Shown: piece after piece, positions 27,905 to 37,428 of the stretch
How positions within the stretch are numbered: the first letter of the stretch is position 1
How the letters are laid out: the number at the start of each line of letters is the position of its first letter
Assembly (NCBI GenBank): GCA_903876795.1
Contig: CAIRBK010000036.1
Coordinates: 1 to 64,000, forward strand
Length of the DNA: 64,000 nucleotides
Reading direction: 5' to 3'
Source: an uncultured Verrucomicrobiota bacterium
GTDB taxonomy: Bacteria; Verrucomicrobiota; Verrucomicrobiia; Opitutales; Opitutaceae
Translations under genes and position numbers: made by a program
Notes under the pieces: generated by a model
Seen by the model: only the letters and a program-made list of their open reading frames with translations
Database searches by the model: none
Told to the model about the DNA's origin: nothing

Positions 27905-30604
27905 CTAACTCGGATCGTAGTCGAGATACGGGCCGAGCCACCTTTCGTGCTCGGCGAGCGGGACGCCGGTGCGCTGGGCGTAGTCGGCAAGTTGGTCGCG
28001 ACCCAGTTTGCCGACCGCGAAATATTTCGAGTCGGGGTGGTTGAAATAGAAGCCGCTCACGGAGGACGCGGGATACATCGCGCACGACTCTGTGAGGGTG
28101 ATGCCGATTTCTTTTTCGACGGGGGCCAGGTTCCAGATTTGCGGTTTGTGGCGGTGGTCGGGGCAAGCGGGGTACCCCGGGGCCGGGCGGATGCCGCGGT
28201 ATTTTTCGCGGATGATGTCGTAGGGGCTCAGGTTTTCCGTGAGGCCGAAACCGCTCAGGTCGCGTTCTTTTTTGTGGAAGAACTCGGCCATCGCCTCGGC
28301 GATGCGATCACCCAGAGCCTGCACCAGGATCGCGTTGTAGTCGTCGCCGGCGGCTTTGAATTCGTGGGAGAATTGTTCGACTCCGGGGCCGGCGGTGACG
28401 GCGAAGCTGCCGAGGTAGTCGGGGCGGCCGCTGGACTTGGGCGCGATGTAGTCGGCGAGGCAGTGGTTGAACTGGTCGGCGGGTTTTTCGAGTTGCTGGC
28501 GGAGGAAGTGGAACGTGTGGAGAACCTGCGTGCGGGACTCGTCGGTGTAGATTTCCACGGAGTCGCCGATGCTGTTGGCGGGCCAGAACGTGAGGATGGC
28601 CCGGGGCTGGAAACAGTTCTCGGCGATGATGCGTTCAAACATGGCCAAGGCATCGCGGTGGAGTTTGGCGGCCTCGGTGCCGACGACTTCATCGGTGAGG
28701 ATGTCGGGGTAGCGTCCGTGGAGCTCCCAGGCGCTGAAGAACGGACCCCAGTCGATGAACTCGCGGTCGAGCAGTTCCCGCACGGAGGCGTCGCGGAAGA
28801 CTTGGGTGCCGAGGAAGGAGGGCTTGGGAATGTCGACGGCGGCCCAGTCGTGGGTCTGCTTGCGGGCGCGGGCCTGTTCGAGGGAGAGCAGCGGGCGCTT
28901 GTTGCGGCGGGCGTTGAACTCTTCGCGGGATTTTTCCTGCCTGGAGGCGACCTCGGCGAGGAAGGCGGGTTTCTGCGCGGGGGAGAGCAGGGAGCTGACG
29001 ACGTTGACGACGCGGGAGGCGTCGAGCACGTGGACGACGCCGTGCGGGTATTCGGGGGCGACCTTGACCGCAGTGTGCGCGGGGCTGGTGGTCGCGCCGC
29101 CGATCAGCAACGGCACGGTGAAGCCCTCGCGCTTCATTTCGCGGGCGACGTGGACCATCTCGTCGAGCGAAGGGGTGATGAGCCCGGAGAGGCCGATGAC
29201 GTCGGCGCCGATGCGGCGGGCCTCGGCGAGGATTTTGTCGCACGGGACCATGACGCCGAGGTCAACGACCTCGTAGTTGTTGCAGGCGAGGACGACGCCG
29301 ACGATGTTTTTGCCTATGTCGTGGACGTCGCCCTTGACCGTCGCGATCAGAAATTTGCCCTGGGCGCGGGTGGCTTCCCCGGCGGCGGCGGCGCGGGCTT
29401 TCTCGGCCTCCATGAACGGCGTGAGGTAGGCCACGGCGCGTTTCATGACGCGGGCGCTTTTCACGACCTGGGGCAGGAACATCTTGCCGGCGCCGAAGAG
29501 GTCGCCGACGACACGCATGCCGTCCATGAGCGGGCCTTCGATGATGTCGAGGGGGCGCGGATATTTTTGACGGCACTCTTCGGTGTCTTGATCGACGAAG
29601 GTATCGATGCCTTTGACCAGCGCGTGGGAAAGGCGGGCTTCGACGGAGCCGTTGCGCCATTCGTCGGCGGGTGCGGCGGTGGTGAGGGAGCCGGAATCGC
29701 CCGCAAGCAGGCTCCTGCCTTTTAATTCGTCGGCGTGGGTGATCAGTTTCTCGGTGGCGTCGGGGCTGCGGTTGAGGAGCACGTCCTCGCAGAGAGTGCG
29801 CAGGGTGGGCTCGATCTCGTCGTAGTTGCCCAACATGCCGGCGTTGACGATGGCCATGTCCATGCCGGCCTTGATGGCGTGGTAGAGGAACACGGTGTGC
29901 ATCGCCTCGCGCACCGGGTTGTTGCCGCGGAAGCTGAAGGAGATGTTGGAGAGGCCGCCGGAGACCTTGGCGTGCGGGAGGGTGGCCTTGATGATCCGCG
30001 TGGCCTCGATGAAATCGACGGCGTAGTTGTTGTGCTCCTCGATGCCGGTGGCGACGGTGAGGATGTTGGGATCGAAAATGATGTCCTCGGGAGGGAAGCC
30101 GAGGCGCCCGGTGAGGAGCTTGTAGGCGCGGGTGCAGATGCGGACTTTTTCGTCGCGGGTGGCGGCCTGGCCCTGTTCGTCGAAGGCCATGACGACGGCG
30201 GCGGCGCCGTAGCGCAGGAGGAGTTTGGCTCGGCGGAGGAATTCGGCCTCGCCGTCCTTGAGGGAGATGGAGTTGACGATGCCCTTGCCCTGGAGGCACT
30301 GGAGGCCGGCATCGAGGACGGTCCATTTGGAGGAGTCGATCATCACGGGCACGCGGGTGATGTCGGGCTCGGCGGCGATCAGGTTGAGGAACTTGACCAT
30401 GGTGGTCTCGCCGTCGATGAGCGCCTCGTCGACATTGATGTCGATGATGTTGGCGCCGGACTCGACCTGTTGTTTGGCGATGGCGAGGCAGGCGTCCCAG
30501 TCGCCGGCCTTGAGGGCCTTGGAGAACTTGGGCGAGCCGGTGATGTTGGTGCGTTCGCCGACGACGAGGAAGTTGGAGGCGGCGTTGGAGGGATTCGTGG
30601 ACAC
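27905..30604 (-). CDS. metH: Cobalamin-dependent methionine synthase, C-terminal modules (MetH without the homocysteine domain)
   Basis: Carries all MetH modules except the first. The pterin-binding methyl-THF domain spans about 8-290 ([38 protein letters not shown]), the B12 cap about 312-400, the cobalamin domain about 415-550 with base-off motif DVHDIG (426-431, His428), and the reactivation domain about 585-899 ([31 protein letters not shown]). It transfers methyl from methyl-THF through B12 to homocysteine bound by the partner encoded at 31396-32475. Residues 296-303 (GRSLLAGD) are encoded by a REP-like repeat. Confidence 0.95.
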   Translation of the reverse strand: MSTNPSNAASNFLVVGERTNITGSPKFSKALKAGDWDACLAIAKQQVESGANIIDINVDEALIDGETTMVKFLNLIAAEPDITRVPVMIDSSKWTVLDAGLQCLQGKGIVNSISLKDGEAEFLRRAKLLLRYGAAAVVMAFDEQGQAATRDEKVRICTRAYKLLTGRLGFPPEDIIFDPNILTVATGIEEHNNYAVDFIEATRIIKATLPHAKVSGGLSNISFSFRGNNPVREAMHTVFLYHAIKAGMDMAIVNAGMLGNYDEIEPTLRTLCEDVLLNRSPDATEKLITHADELKGRSLLAGDSGSLTTAAPADEWRNGSVEARLSHALVKGIDTFVDQDTEECRQKYPRPLDIIEGPLMDGMRVVGDLFGAGKMFLPQVVKSARVMKRAVAYLTPFMEAEKARAAAAGEATRAQGKFLIATVKGDVHDIGKNIVGVVLACNNYEVVDLGVMVPCDKILAEARRIGADVIGLSGLITPSLDEMVHVAREMKREGFTVPLLIGGATTSPAHTAVKVAPEYPHGVVHVLDASRVVNVVSSLLSPAQKPAFLAEVASRQEKSREEFNARRNKRPLLSLEQARARKQTHDWAAVDIPKPSFLGTQVFRDASVRELLDREFIDWGPFFSAWELHGRYPDILTDEVVGTEAAKLHRDALAMFERIIAENCFQPRAILTFWPANSIGDSVEIYTDESRTQVLHTFHFLRQQLEKPADQFNHCLADYIAPKSSGRPDYLGSFAVTAGPGVEQFSHEFKAAGDDYNAILVQALGDRIAEAMAEFFHKKERDLSGFGLTENLSPYDIIREKYRGIRPAPGYPACPDHRHKPQIWNLAPVEKEIGITLTESCAMYPASSVSGFYFNHPDSKYFAVGKLGRDQLADYAQRTGVPLAEHERWLGPYLDYDPS
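29696..29720 (-). repeat. REP-like element inside the metH coding sequence
   Basis: The minus strand reads GCAGGAGCCTGCTTGC then GGGCGAT, the same as the intergenic REP-like copies except one base in the stem. It encodes residues 296-303 of MetH in the linker between the pterin and cap domains, where length varies among homologues. The frame is kept, so it is translated. Confidence 0.75.
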
Positions 30605-30628
30605 GGAGAAAAAGGGAATGCGGGTGGT

Positions 30629-31381
30629 TTAGCGGGCGGCGGGACGTCGGGCTACGAAGGTGGCAAGGCCGGCCTGGAGGTCGTCGCGCACGAGCTTGAG
30701 ACCGGCTGACTGCAGGCAGGTGCGCACCCTCGAAGGATCGAGGCGGAGTTTGGGGTAAACGCCCAGGCTCATCTTCCAACCCGTGGTTTCACGGGTATGG
30801 ACGATGTCGTGCACGGCAACATGGGTTTCGGCGTAGTCGAGGAAACAGGTGAAAATGCGATTGTCGTCGCTGCGCACGGGGATGAAGCGATCGGAGCCTT
30901 CGCGCCGGCTCGTGTGGTAGTCTCGGAACGAGATCAGCAGGTGTCCGCCGGGTGCGAGGGTAGTCGCGGCGTCGTGGAGGAGTTGTTCAACCTGAGTCAA
31001 CGTGTCGAGGTGGGTGAGCGTGTCGCCCATGCAGACGATCACCTCGGGCGCGGATGAAGCGACGTCGCGCATGACGGCGCACAGGTCGCCAAGGATGGTG
31101 CTCACGGTTAAGTGTTCCGCTGCGGCGTTGGCGGAGAGTTCCGCGAGCAGCGTTTCACTCAGATCGACTGCGGTGACGGCGTAGCCGGCCGAGGCGAGGG
31201 GAAGCGACTGGAAGCCGCTGCCGGCGCCGAGATCCAGCGCGGGTGCGCCGGGTCGCGAAGGCACCAGGTGGTGCGCGTTGAGCAATTCCGAAAAACGAGC
31301 GCGCGGGCCGGCCGCACCGCCGCTGATCCAGGTGTAAAGCGGGGCGAGGTGCGAATCGTAGTGCTCTTTGACGGAGGCCAT
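30629..31381 (-). CDS. Class I SAM-dependent methyltransferase between the metH halves
   Basis: A 250-residue Rossmann-fold methyltransferase. Motif I is DLGAGSGFQSLPLASAGYAV, then the acidic ribose-binding Asp in VTAVDLSETLL, VIVCMGDTLTHLDTLTQ (motif II/III) and LAPGGHLLISFRDYH. The C-terminal substrate region is unusual (ETTGWKMSLGVYPKLRLDPS). The substrate is unknown. It lies 24 bases upstream of metH-C and 14 bases downstream of metH-N on the same strand, inside what is one functional enzyme, so it is co-expressed with the methionine cycle. Confidence 0.85.
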   Translation of the reverse strand: MASVKEHYDSHLAPLYTWISGGAAGPRARFSELLNAHHLVPSRPGAPALDLGAGSGFQSLPLASAGYAVTAVDLSETLLAELSANAAAEHLTVSTILGDLCAVMRDVASSAPEVIVCMGDTLTHLDTLTQVEQLLHDAATTLAPGGHLLISFRDYHTSRREGSDRFIPVRSDDNRIFTCFLDYAETHVAVHDIVHTRETTGWKMSLGVYPKLRLDPSRVRTCLQSAGLKLVRDDLQAGLATFVARRPAAR

Positions 31382-31395
31382 CGGGGCGGCGTGGA

Positions 31396-32475
31396 TCAGG
31401 CGACGATCAGGGGCTCGAGTCCGCTGAGGCGGAGCGCGGGGGGAATCTTCGGCAGCGGGCGCGACGGGAGTTCGCGGACGGCGTCGGCGATGGCCTTGAT
31501 GTGCGGGGGCGTGGAGCCGCAGCAGCCGCCGACGAGGTTAACGAGCCCGGCGCGCGCGAATTCGGAGAGCACCTCGGCCATGTCGGCGGGCGTCTCGTCG
31601 TAACCGCCGAAGGCGTTGGGCAGGCCGGCGTTCGGGTAACAGGTGACGTGGCACTCGGCGATGCGGGCGAGTTCCTCGATGTAGGGGCGCATCGCGCGGC
31701 CACCGAGGGCGCAGTTGATGCCCACGGAGAACGGCTTCGCGTGCCGGATGCTGTTGTAGAACGCCTCGGTGGTCTGCCCGGAGAGCGTGCGGCCGGAGGC
31801 GTCGGTGATCGTGACCGAGATCATCACGGGCAGGCGGATGTTTTTCTCCTCGAAGACGCCCTCGATCGCGAAGAGAGCGGCCTTGGCGTTGAGGGTGTCG
31901 AAGATCGTCTCGACCAGGAGAACATCCACGCCGGCGTCGATCAGGGCGCGGACCTGCTCGGTGTAAGCGGTGACGACCTGCGACCAGGTGACGGCTCGGT
32001 AGTCGGGCCGGTTGACGTCGGGTGACATCGAAAGGGTGCGGTTGAGCGGGCCGATGGCGCCGGCGACGAAGCAGCGGCGGCCGGGCGTGGAGGCCTCGGC
32101 GGCGAGGGCGGCGCGGCGGGCGCAGGCTACGGCGGCGTGGTTGAGCTCGGTGACGATGCTCTCCAGGTGGTAGTCGGCCATGCCGATGGTCGTGGAGGAA
32201 AACGTGTTGGTTTCCACGATGTCGGCGCCGGCGGCGAAGTAGGCGGCGTGAATCTCCTCGATCACCGAAGGCTTGGTGAGGCAGAGCAGGTCGTTGTTGC
32301 CCTTCAGGTCGTGCGGGTAGTCGGCGAAGCGCGCGCCGCGGAAATCGTCCTCGGTGAGCCCGTACGTCTGGACCATCGAGCCCATGGCGCCGTCGAGCAC
32401 GACGATACGCTTGGCAAAAAGTTCGCGCAGGGCGGCGAAGGAGGCGGACTCGGGCGGGAGGGATTCGGCTGGCAT
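31396..32475 (-). CDS. metH: Homocysteine-binding methyltransferase module of methionine synthase
   Basis: The N-terminal Zn/homocysteine module of MetH as a separate 359-residue protein. It starts [20 protein letters not shown], has [40 protein letters not shown], the first zinc Cys in GINCALG and the zinc pair in [16 protein letters not shown]. The start is placed at the ATG (32475, [12 protein letters not shown]). An in-frame upstream ATG (32511) would add 12 non-homologous residues. It must work with the protein encoded at 27905-30604. Operon order: metH-N, methyltransferase, metH-C. Confidence 0.94.
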   Translation of the reverse strand: MPAESLPPESASFAALRELFAKRIVVLDGAMGSMVQTYGLTEDDFRGARFADYPHDLKGNNDLLCLTKPSVIEEIHAAYFAAGADIVETNTFSSTTIGMADYHLESIVTELNHAAVACARRAALAAEASTPGRRCFVAGAIGPLNRTLSMSPDVNRPDYRAVTWSQVVTAYTEQVRALIDAGVDVLLVETIFDTLNAKAALFAIEGVFEEKNIRLPVMISVTITDASGRTLSGQTTEAFYNSIRHAKPFSVGINCALGGRAMRPYIEELARIAECHVTCYPNAGLPNAFGGYDETPADMAEVLSEFARAGLVNLVGGCCGSTPPHIKAIADAVRELPSRPLPKIPPALRLSGLEPLIVA

Positions 32476-32538
32476 GGCGGGTGATCGTTGGGAGACGCAC
32501 CGCCAAACCAAGGAGAAATCACGACGGAAGCAAGAAAC

Positions 32539-32566
32539 ATATCTTTACATTTGTATATGTTGATAT
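32539..32566 (-). promoter_or_regulatory. AT-rich inverted repeat upstream of metH-N (candidate operator)
   Basis: ATATC at 32539-32543 and GATAT at 32562-32566 are inverted arms 18 nt apart in an AT-rich island within GC-rich DNA, 64-91 bases upstream of the metH-N start. Such a site fits a regulator of methionine or SAM-cycle genes. The regulator is not in the window. Confidence 0.4.
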
Positions 32567-32649
32567 ATTGATCGGCCGACGCCTTTGATCGGGAAGTCGT
32601 CGCTGGAAGCAGAAAACGCGGAAAGGTTGGCAACGGTTGCACAGGCTTG

Positions 32650-32845
32650 CGCGTTGATGGTGCCGGCGGCGGCGGGCAGGTTGGGGGCGGTTCGTCGTTC
32701 TTTTTCACAAATGACCGGGCAGCGGGGAAGGCCGTTAGAACCGGCCACAGTTGCGCTGCGGTAACGTATCAAACCAGACCCACACCTTGCGGGCGAACGC
32801 GGGGGCAAAGCCAATCGGAGTCGCATCCGGTGAAGGCGAGGGGCG
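32650..32845 (+). ncRNA. Cobalamin riboswitch upstream of btuB
   Basis: The core is recognisable: GGTGCC at 32659-32664; GGGGAAGGCCGTTAGAACC followed by GGCC, a small hairpin in the place of the usual GGGAA-CCGGTGAAAATCCGG segment; then ACAGTTGCGCTGCGGTAACG (32746-32765), close to the family's CGGUCGCGC-CUGUAACG strip. A weak B12-box-like stretch AAGCCAATCGGAGTCGCATC is at 32808-32827. It sits on the btuB strand about 200 bases before its start, the expected place. Boundaries are approximate and the B12 box is divergent. Confidence 0.72.
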
Positions 32846-32911
32846 AGGAGCGCCGGGGGCAGCCCCAGGCGGAGACATACGGAGTCCGAATATCCCGTCC
32901 GGTCATGCTCA

Positions 32912-32949
32912 CGCGGTGGTCGCTAATCTTTGCGGGCGACCAAGCCGCG
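32912..32949 (+). promoter_or_regulatory. Hairpin between riboswitch and btuB (possible expression platform)
   Basis: CGCGGTGGTCGC pairs with GCGACCA-AG-CCGCG (one 2-nt bulge) around a 12-nt loop. It follows the riboswitch core and precedes btuB by 94 bases. No T run follows, so control at the level of ribosome access or an alternate fold is more likely than simple termination. Confidence 0.5.
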
Positions 32950-33043
32950 AAATCTTCATCGCAAAATGAAGCGTGAGAGTAGCCGCTTTTCCCCTACGCG
33001 GGGCGGGTGGTCTGCTCTTGCCCTGGTTCAACAGCAGACACCC

Positions 33044-34897
33044 ATGAACGTATATCAACGCGTCCGGCTTGCCGGGCGCTCTCTCATCGCGTGCGCCCTC
33101 GCGGCGCCGCTTGGCAGCTCCTTCGCGCGCGGGCAGACCGCGCCCGAGCCCATCGTGCTCGAACGCATCGTGGTCTCCGCGACGCGCACCCCCAACGACG
33201 TCCGGGAACTCGGCTCGGCGGTGGACAAAATCACCGCCGCCGAGGTCTCGCGGCAGCAGTTCACCTCGCTGGCGGGCGCGCTGGCCGGTCCGGCGGGGGC
33301 TCCCGTGACCACCGGCGCGGCGGGCGGCGTGACTTCGGTCTTCCTGCGCGGATCCAACTCCAACCAGACGCTCGTCCTTGTCGATGGCCTGCGCCTTGGC
33401 GATTCCAACGCCGGATATTTCAACTACCTCGGCGGCGCGACGCCCTCGCGCTTCGACGCCGTCGAGGTGGTCCGCGGTCCGCAGAGCACCCTCTACGGGG
33501 CCGACGCCGTGGGCGGAGCGATCTCCATCAACGCCGGGCGCGGCCGCGGCGCGCTTACCACTGCGGTCACGGTCAACGCCGGTTCCTTCGGCACCTACGG
33601 CGGCAGCGTCGCCGCCCAGGGGGAACGCGGCCCCTGGGGCTACTCCGCCTTCATCGCCTCCGGGCATACCGACAACGAGCGCGAGAACAACGCCTTCGAC
33701 TCCACCACGCTGGTGTTGCGCGTTGACCGCACGTTGACCGCGCAGGTTTCCGTCGGCGCGACCGTGCGCGGGTTCATCAGCCGCTTCGAATCGCCGGACA
33801 GCACGGCGGTAAACGATCCCAACAACTTCGATCGCGAGCAAAACTGGCTCGCGACCACCTTCGCGGAGTTCAAGCCCTCCGATGATCTCACCGCCAAACT
33901 CACGGTCGGCGGCCAGCTTCGCCGCGTGATCTCCGAGACGCCCGCGCCCAACCCCGGCTGGCCGGTGCCCGGCATCCTCGACAACCAGCGCGCGGTCATC
34001 GACGGCCAGGCGACCTACTCCGGGCTGGCCCGCAACCGCATCACCGGCGGCGTGAACGCCGAGACCGGCAACGGACAGAACACCAACGCCGGCGACCACA
34101 CGCAGTCGCAGTGGGGCGTTTTCCTCCAGGATGAAATCAACCCGTTGAGAAACGTCTTCGTCACCGGCGGCCTGCGCTACGACGACTTCAACCGCTTCGG
34201 CGACAAGACCACCGGCCGCGCGACCGTCGCCTGGCTGGTCGTGCCGGAGCGTCTCAAGTTGCGCTCCAGCTATGGCACGGCGTTCCGCACGCCGGGATTC
34301 ACCGACCTCTACGGATTTTACGGCAATCCCGACATCCGGCCCGAGACCGCGCAGGGCGGCGACGCGGGCTTCGATCTCTACCTGCCCGACCAACGCGTCG
34401 AGCTCGGCGTCTCGTATTTCCAGAACCGTTACCGCGATCTGATCGTTTACCCCGCGCCCGCCTTCACGCCGGACAACGTCGGCCGGGCGCGCACCTCGGG
34501 CGTCGAGGTCTCGGGCAAGGTCGGCCTGACCGCGTCGCTCACCGTCAAGGCGGCCTACACCTACCTGGACGCCTACAACCAGACCGATGCGAAACGCCTC
34601 GCCCGCCGCCCGCGCCACGCGGTCGATCTCGATGTGGCCAACGACTTCGGCGGCGGGTTCACCGCAGGCGTCGGCGCGCACGCTTCGGCCGATTCCGCCG
34701 ACATCGACGCCGTCACCTACGGCGACATCAAGGGCCAGGACTACGTCACGGCGCGCCTCTACGCGGCGTGGGACGTCAACAAGCGCCTCACCCTGAAAGC
34801 CCGCGTCGAAAACCTCTTCGACCAGGACTACGCGGTGGTGAACGGATTCCCTTCGCTTGGCATCGGCGCCTATTTCGGAGCAGAGTGGCGCTTCTGA
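33044..34897 (+). CDS. btuB: TonB-dependent cobalamin receptor (BtuB-like)
   Basis: An outer-membrane beta-barrel receiver of corrinoids, 617 residues. Signal peptide about 1-31 (RSLIACALAAPLG...FARG). The TonB box region is LERIVVSATRTPNDV (about 41-55). The plug domain includes VFLRGSNSNQTLVLVDGLRL and VVRGPQSTLYGADAVGGAIS, typical BtuB phrases. The barrel ends with ARVENLFDQDYAVVNGFPS and an aromatic C-terminus WRF. The start is the ATG at 33044 because the upstream frame lacks a signal sequence. It is the first gene of the B12 operon, behind a cobalamin riboswitch. Confidence 0.9.
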   Translation: MNVYQRVRLAGRSLIACALAAPLGSSFARGQTAPEPIVLERIVVSATRTPNDVRELGSAVDKITAAEVSRQQFTSLAGALAGPAGAPVTTGAAGGVTSVFLRGSNSNQTLVLVDGLRLGDSNAGYFNYLGGATPSRFDAVEVVRGPQSTLYGADAVGGAISINAGRGRGALTTAVTVNAGSFGTYGGSVAAQGERGPWGYSAFIASGHTDNERENNAFDSTTLVLRVDRTLTAQVSVGATVRGFISRFESPDSTAVNDPNNFDREQNWLATTFAEFKPSDDLTAKLTVGGQLRRVISETPAPNPGWPVPGILDNQRAVIDGQATYSGLARNRITGGVNAETGNGQNTNAGDHTQSQWGVFLQDEINPLRNVFVTGGLRYDDFNRFGDKTTGRATVAWLVVPERLKLRSSYGTAFRTPGFTDLYGFYGNPDIRPETAQGGDAGFDLYLPDQRVELGVSYFQNRYRDLIVYPAPAFTPDNVGRARTSGVEVSGKVGLTASLTVKAAYTYLDAYNQTDAKRLARRPRHAVDLDVANDFGGGFTAGVGAHASADSADIDAVTYGDIKGQDYVTARLYAAWDVNKRLTLKARVENLFDQDYAVVNGFPSLGIGAYFGAEWRF

Positions 34898-34907
34898 TCC
34901 GCACGCC

Positions 34908-35744
34908 ATGATCCGGTCCCTCCTGCTTCTCGTTCTGACGATCGGCCTCGCCCACGCCGCTCCGGCGGTGCGCGTGGTCTCTCAGACGGTTGGCACGGAT
35001 GAACTGCTGCTCGCGCTGGCCGAACCGGAGCAGGTCGCCGCGCTCAGCCACATCGCCACGTCGCTCGAATACTCGGCCGTCGCCCGCGAGGCGGCGGCCT
35101 ACCCGCGCCTCCAGCCCGGCGACAGCGAGACGATCCTGAAATACAACCCCACGCTCGTGCTGTTCGCCGACTACAGCCGGGCCGAACTGGTCGCGCAGGT
35201 GCGCAAGCTCGGCGTGCAGGTGATCGTCTTCGACCGCTACGCGACGATGGCCGACGTCTACGCCAACCTTCGCACGCTGGGCCGCGCCCTCGGCCGCGAG
35301 GCGCGGGCGGAGGCGCTCATCGCCGCGTGCGAGGCGCGCCTGGCGGCCTTGGCCGGGAAACTGAAAAACGTGAAACCCGTGCGCGTGGTCAACGCCTCGA
35401 CCTACGCGCTGCTCTCCGGCGCCGGAACGACCTTTCAGGACCTGTGCGACCACGCCGGCGCGGAAAACCTCGCGACGACCCTCGGCGGGTTGAAGGGCGT
35501 CGCGCCCGAACCTTCGGAAAAAATGCTCGCGTGGCCCATCGATGCGGTGGTGGTCGGCGGCGAATCGACCGCCGAGGCCGCGCTGGCGCCGCTGCGGGCG
35601 ATCTTGCCCTACAAACACATCGCGGCGGTGCGCGCGGGCCGCGCGGTGGTGTTGCCCGAGGCGTTGCTCGGCAGCGTGTCGCACCATCGCATCGACGCGT
35701 ATGAACGGCTGGCGCGCGGACTGCATCCGGAGGTGTTCCAGTGA
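34908..35744 (+). CDS. btuF: Periplasmic corrinoid-binding protein (BtuF-like)
   Basis: A substrate-binding protein of the helical-backbone (cluster A-II) type, 278 residues with a signal peptide (about 1-18, LTIGLAHAAPA). Typical phrases are TVGTDELLLALAEPEQVAAL, YPRLQPGDSETILKYNPTLV, TYALLSGAGTTFQDLCDHAG and PYKHIAAVRAGRAVVLPEAL. It delivers corrinoid to BtuCD. It lies 11 bases after btuB, and its stop overlaps the btuC start by four bases. Confidence 0.88.
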   Translation: MIRSLLLLVLTIGLAHAAPAVRVVSQTVGTDELLLALAEPEQVAALSHIATSLEYSAVAREAAAYPRLQPGDSETILKYNPTLVLFADYSRAELVAQVRKLGVQVIVFDRYATMADVYANLRTLGRALGREARAEALIAACEARLAALAGKLKNVKPVRVVNASTYALLSGAGTTFQDLCDHAGAENLATTLGGLKGVAPEPSEKMLAWPIDAVVVGGESTAEAALAPLRAILPYKHIAAVRAGRAVVLPEALLGSVSHHRIDAYERLARGLHPEVFQ

Positions 35745-36718
35745 GGCCGTCGGCCTGGACGGCGTGGGCTTGGCCGGGACTGACGGCCGCCTTGTGCCTG
35801 CTGGTCTTTGTCTCGCTGGCCTGGGGTGAACTTTCGCTCGACGCGACCCGGCTGTGGGCCGGGTTGCGCGGCACCGACGAGCTCGCGGCGACGGTCCTGT
35901 GGCAACTGCGGCTGCCGCGCGTGATCGCCGCTCTGCTGGTGGGCGCGGCGCTGGCGGGCGCGGGCCTGACCATGCAGGCGTATTTTCGCAACAGCCTCGC
36001 GAGCCCCGACCTGCTCGGCGTGAGCAGCGGCGCGGCGGCCGGCGCGGTCTCGGCCATCGTGTGGGGCTGGACGCTGGCGGGGCTGTGGGTGTTGCCCTCC
36101 GCGGCCATCGTCGGCGCGGTCGTGGCGACACTCTCCGTGCTGGTGCTGGCCAGGCGCGGAGCCGGGAGCGAACGCCTGTTGCTGGCCGGCGTGGCGCTCA
36201 ACGCGCTGCTCGGCGCGATCACGAGCTACCAGTTGTCGCACGGGGTGGCGTTGTGGGAACGCAACGCGCAGTTGCTGTTCTGGCTGCTGGGCGGCCTCGA
36301 GGACCGCAGCTGGCTGCACGTTTGGGCGGCCCTGCCCATCGCGGTCGCGGCGGCGGCGCTCTGGCCGCTCGGCCGGCCGATGGATTTGCTCAGCCTGGGC
36401 GAGACCGAGGCGCAGAGCCTCGGCGTGGATGTGCGACGCCTGCGCCGGCGCATGTTGGTTTTGGCCACGGTGCTGGCGGCCACGGCGACCGCAGTGGCCG
36501 GCATCGTGGGCTTTGTCGGGCTGGTGGTGCCGCACGGACTGCGGCTGCTGGTGGGGCCGGAGCACCGGCGGCTGGTGCCCATGAGCCTGCTTGGCGGCGG
36601 GGTGTTTGTGCTCGGTTGCGATTTCGTCGGCCGCATGGCCGGCGGACTGCGGCTGGGCATCGTGACGGCGCTCGTGGGCGGCCCGTTTTTCCTCTGGCTG
36701 CTGAGGAGGCGCGCATGA
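35741..36718 (+). CDS. btuC: Corrinoid ABC permease (BtuC, FecCD family)
   Basis: A 325-residue, about 10-helix permease. FecCD signatures are RLPRVIAALLVGAALAGAGL, QAYFRNSLASPDLLGVSSGA, VGFVGLVVPHGLRLLVGPEH and LGIVTALVGGPFFLWLLRRR. The GTG start overlaps the btuF stop and the stop overlaps the btuD start. It forms the membrane channel for corrinoid import. Confidence 0.93.
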   Translation: MRPSAWTAWAWPGLTAALCLLVFVSLAWGELSLDATRLWAGLRGTDELAATVLWQLRLPRVIAALLVGAALAGAGLTMQAYFRNSLASPDLLGVSSGAAAGAVSAIVWGWTLAGLWVLPSAAIVGAVVATLSVLVLARRGAGSERLLLAGVALNALLGAITSYQLSHGVALWERNAQLLFWLLGGLEDRSWLHVWAALPIAVAAAALWPLGRPMDLLSLGETEAQSLGVDVRRLRRRMLVLATVLAATATAVAGIVGFVGLVVPHGLRLLVGPEHRRLVPMSLLGGGVFVLGCDFVGRMAGGLRLGIVTALVGGPFFLWLLRRRA

Positions 36719-37428
36719 GCGCACTGACGCTCAACGCCGTCACCGTGACCGGGCGGTTGCACGACGTGACGCTCGATCTGCCGGCGGGCGCCCTGGTCGG
36801 CATCGTCGGACCCAACGGCGCGGGCAAGTCCACGTTGCTGCAGGCCGCTGCGGGCCTGCTGCCGCTCGCCGGCGGCGAAGTGCGCTGGGGCGGGCGTCCG
36901 GTCGCCGGCATCGCCATCATGGAGCGCGCGCTGCGCGCGGCGTGGGTGCCGCAGGAGGCCCGGTTTGAATTCGGCTTCCCGGTGCGCTCGGTGGTGCAGC
37001 AGGGGCGTTACGCGCACGGCGACGACGAGACGGGCGTGGACGAGGCTCTCCTTCGATTCGACCTCGCGGCGCTCGCAAGCCGTCCGGTCAACCAGCTCTC
37101 GGGCGGCGAGCGTCAACGCGTGATGCTGGCGCGGGCGCAGGTGACCGGGGCGCGGTTGCAATTGTGGGATGAACCGCTGGCCCCCCTGGACCCGCGTCAC
37201 GGACTGGAGCTCCTCGGTTTGGCCCATGAACTCAAAAATGCCGGCGGCACCGTGGTGCTGTCGCTGCACGACCTGCGGGTGGCGCACTGCCTAGACCGGG
37301 TCGTGGTGCTCGACGGCGGACGCCTGCGCGCGTCCGGAACGCCGGGCGACGTGCTCACGCCCGGGCTGTTGCGAGAGGTGTTCGGGGTCACGGCGCGCCA
37401 CGAGCCGGGGCTCACGCTGTTTTTATGA
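36715..37428 (+). CDS. btuD: Corrinoid ABC transporter ATPase (BtuD)
   Basis: A 237-residue ABC ATPase of the siderophore/B12 family. Walker A is GPNGAGKST (about 33-41), signature LSGGERQRV (about 126-134), Walker B LQLWDEP followed by the D-loop PLDPRH, and the switch His in VLSLHDLRVAH. It overlaps btuC and cobO by four bases each, so translation is coupled. Confidence 0.94.
   Translation: MSALTLNAVTVTGRLHDVTLDLPAGALVGIVGPNGAGKSTLLQAAAGLLPLAGGEVRWGGRPVAGIAIMERALRAAWVPQEARFEFGFPVRSVVQQGRYAHGDDETGVDEALLRFDLAALASRPVNQLSGGERQRVMLARAQVTGARLQLWDEPLAPLDPRHGLELLGLAHELKNAGGTVVLSLHDLRVAHCLDRVVVLDGGRLRASGTPGDVLTPGLLREVFGVTARHEPGLTLFL

Larger units (their letters stand above)
32476..33043. other. Divergent regulatory region between metH-N and btuB
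   Basis: This 568-base gene-free stretch contains an AT-rich island with an inverted repeat (about 32537-32570) near metH-N, a cobalamin riboswitch on the plus strand (about 32650-32845), and a strong hairpin (32912-32949) before btuB. It drives both the B12-using enzyme and the B12-uptake operon. Confidence 0.75.
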
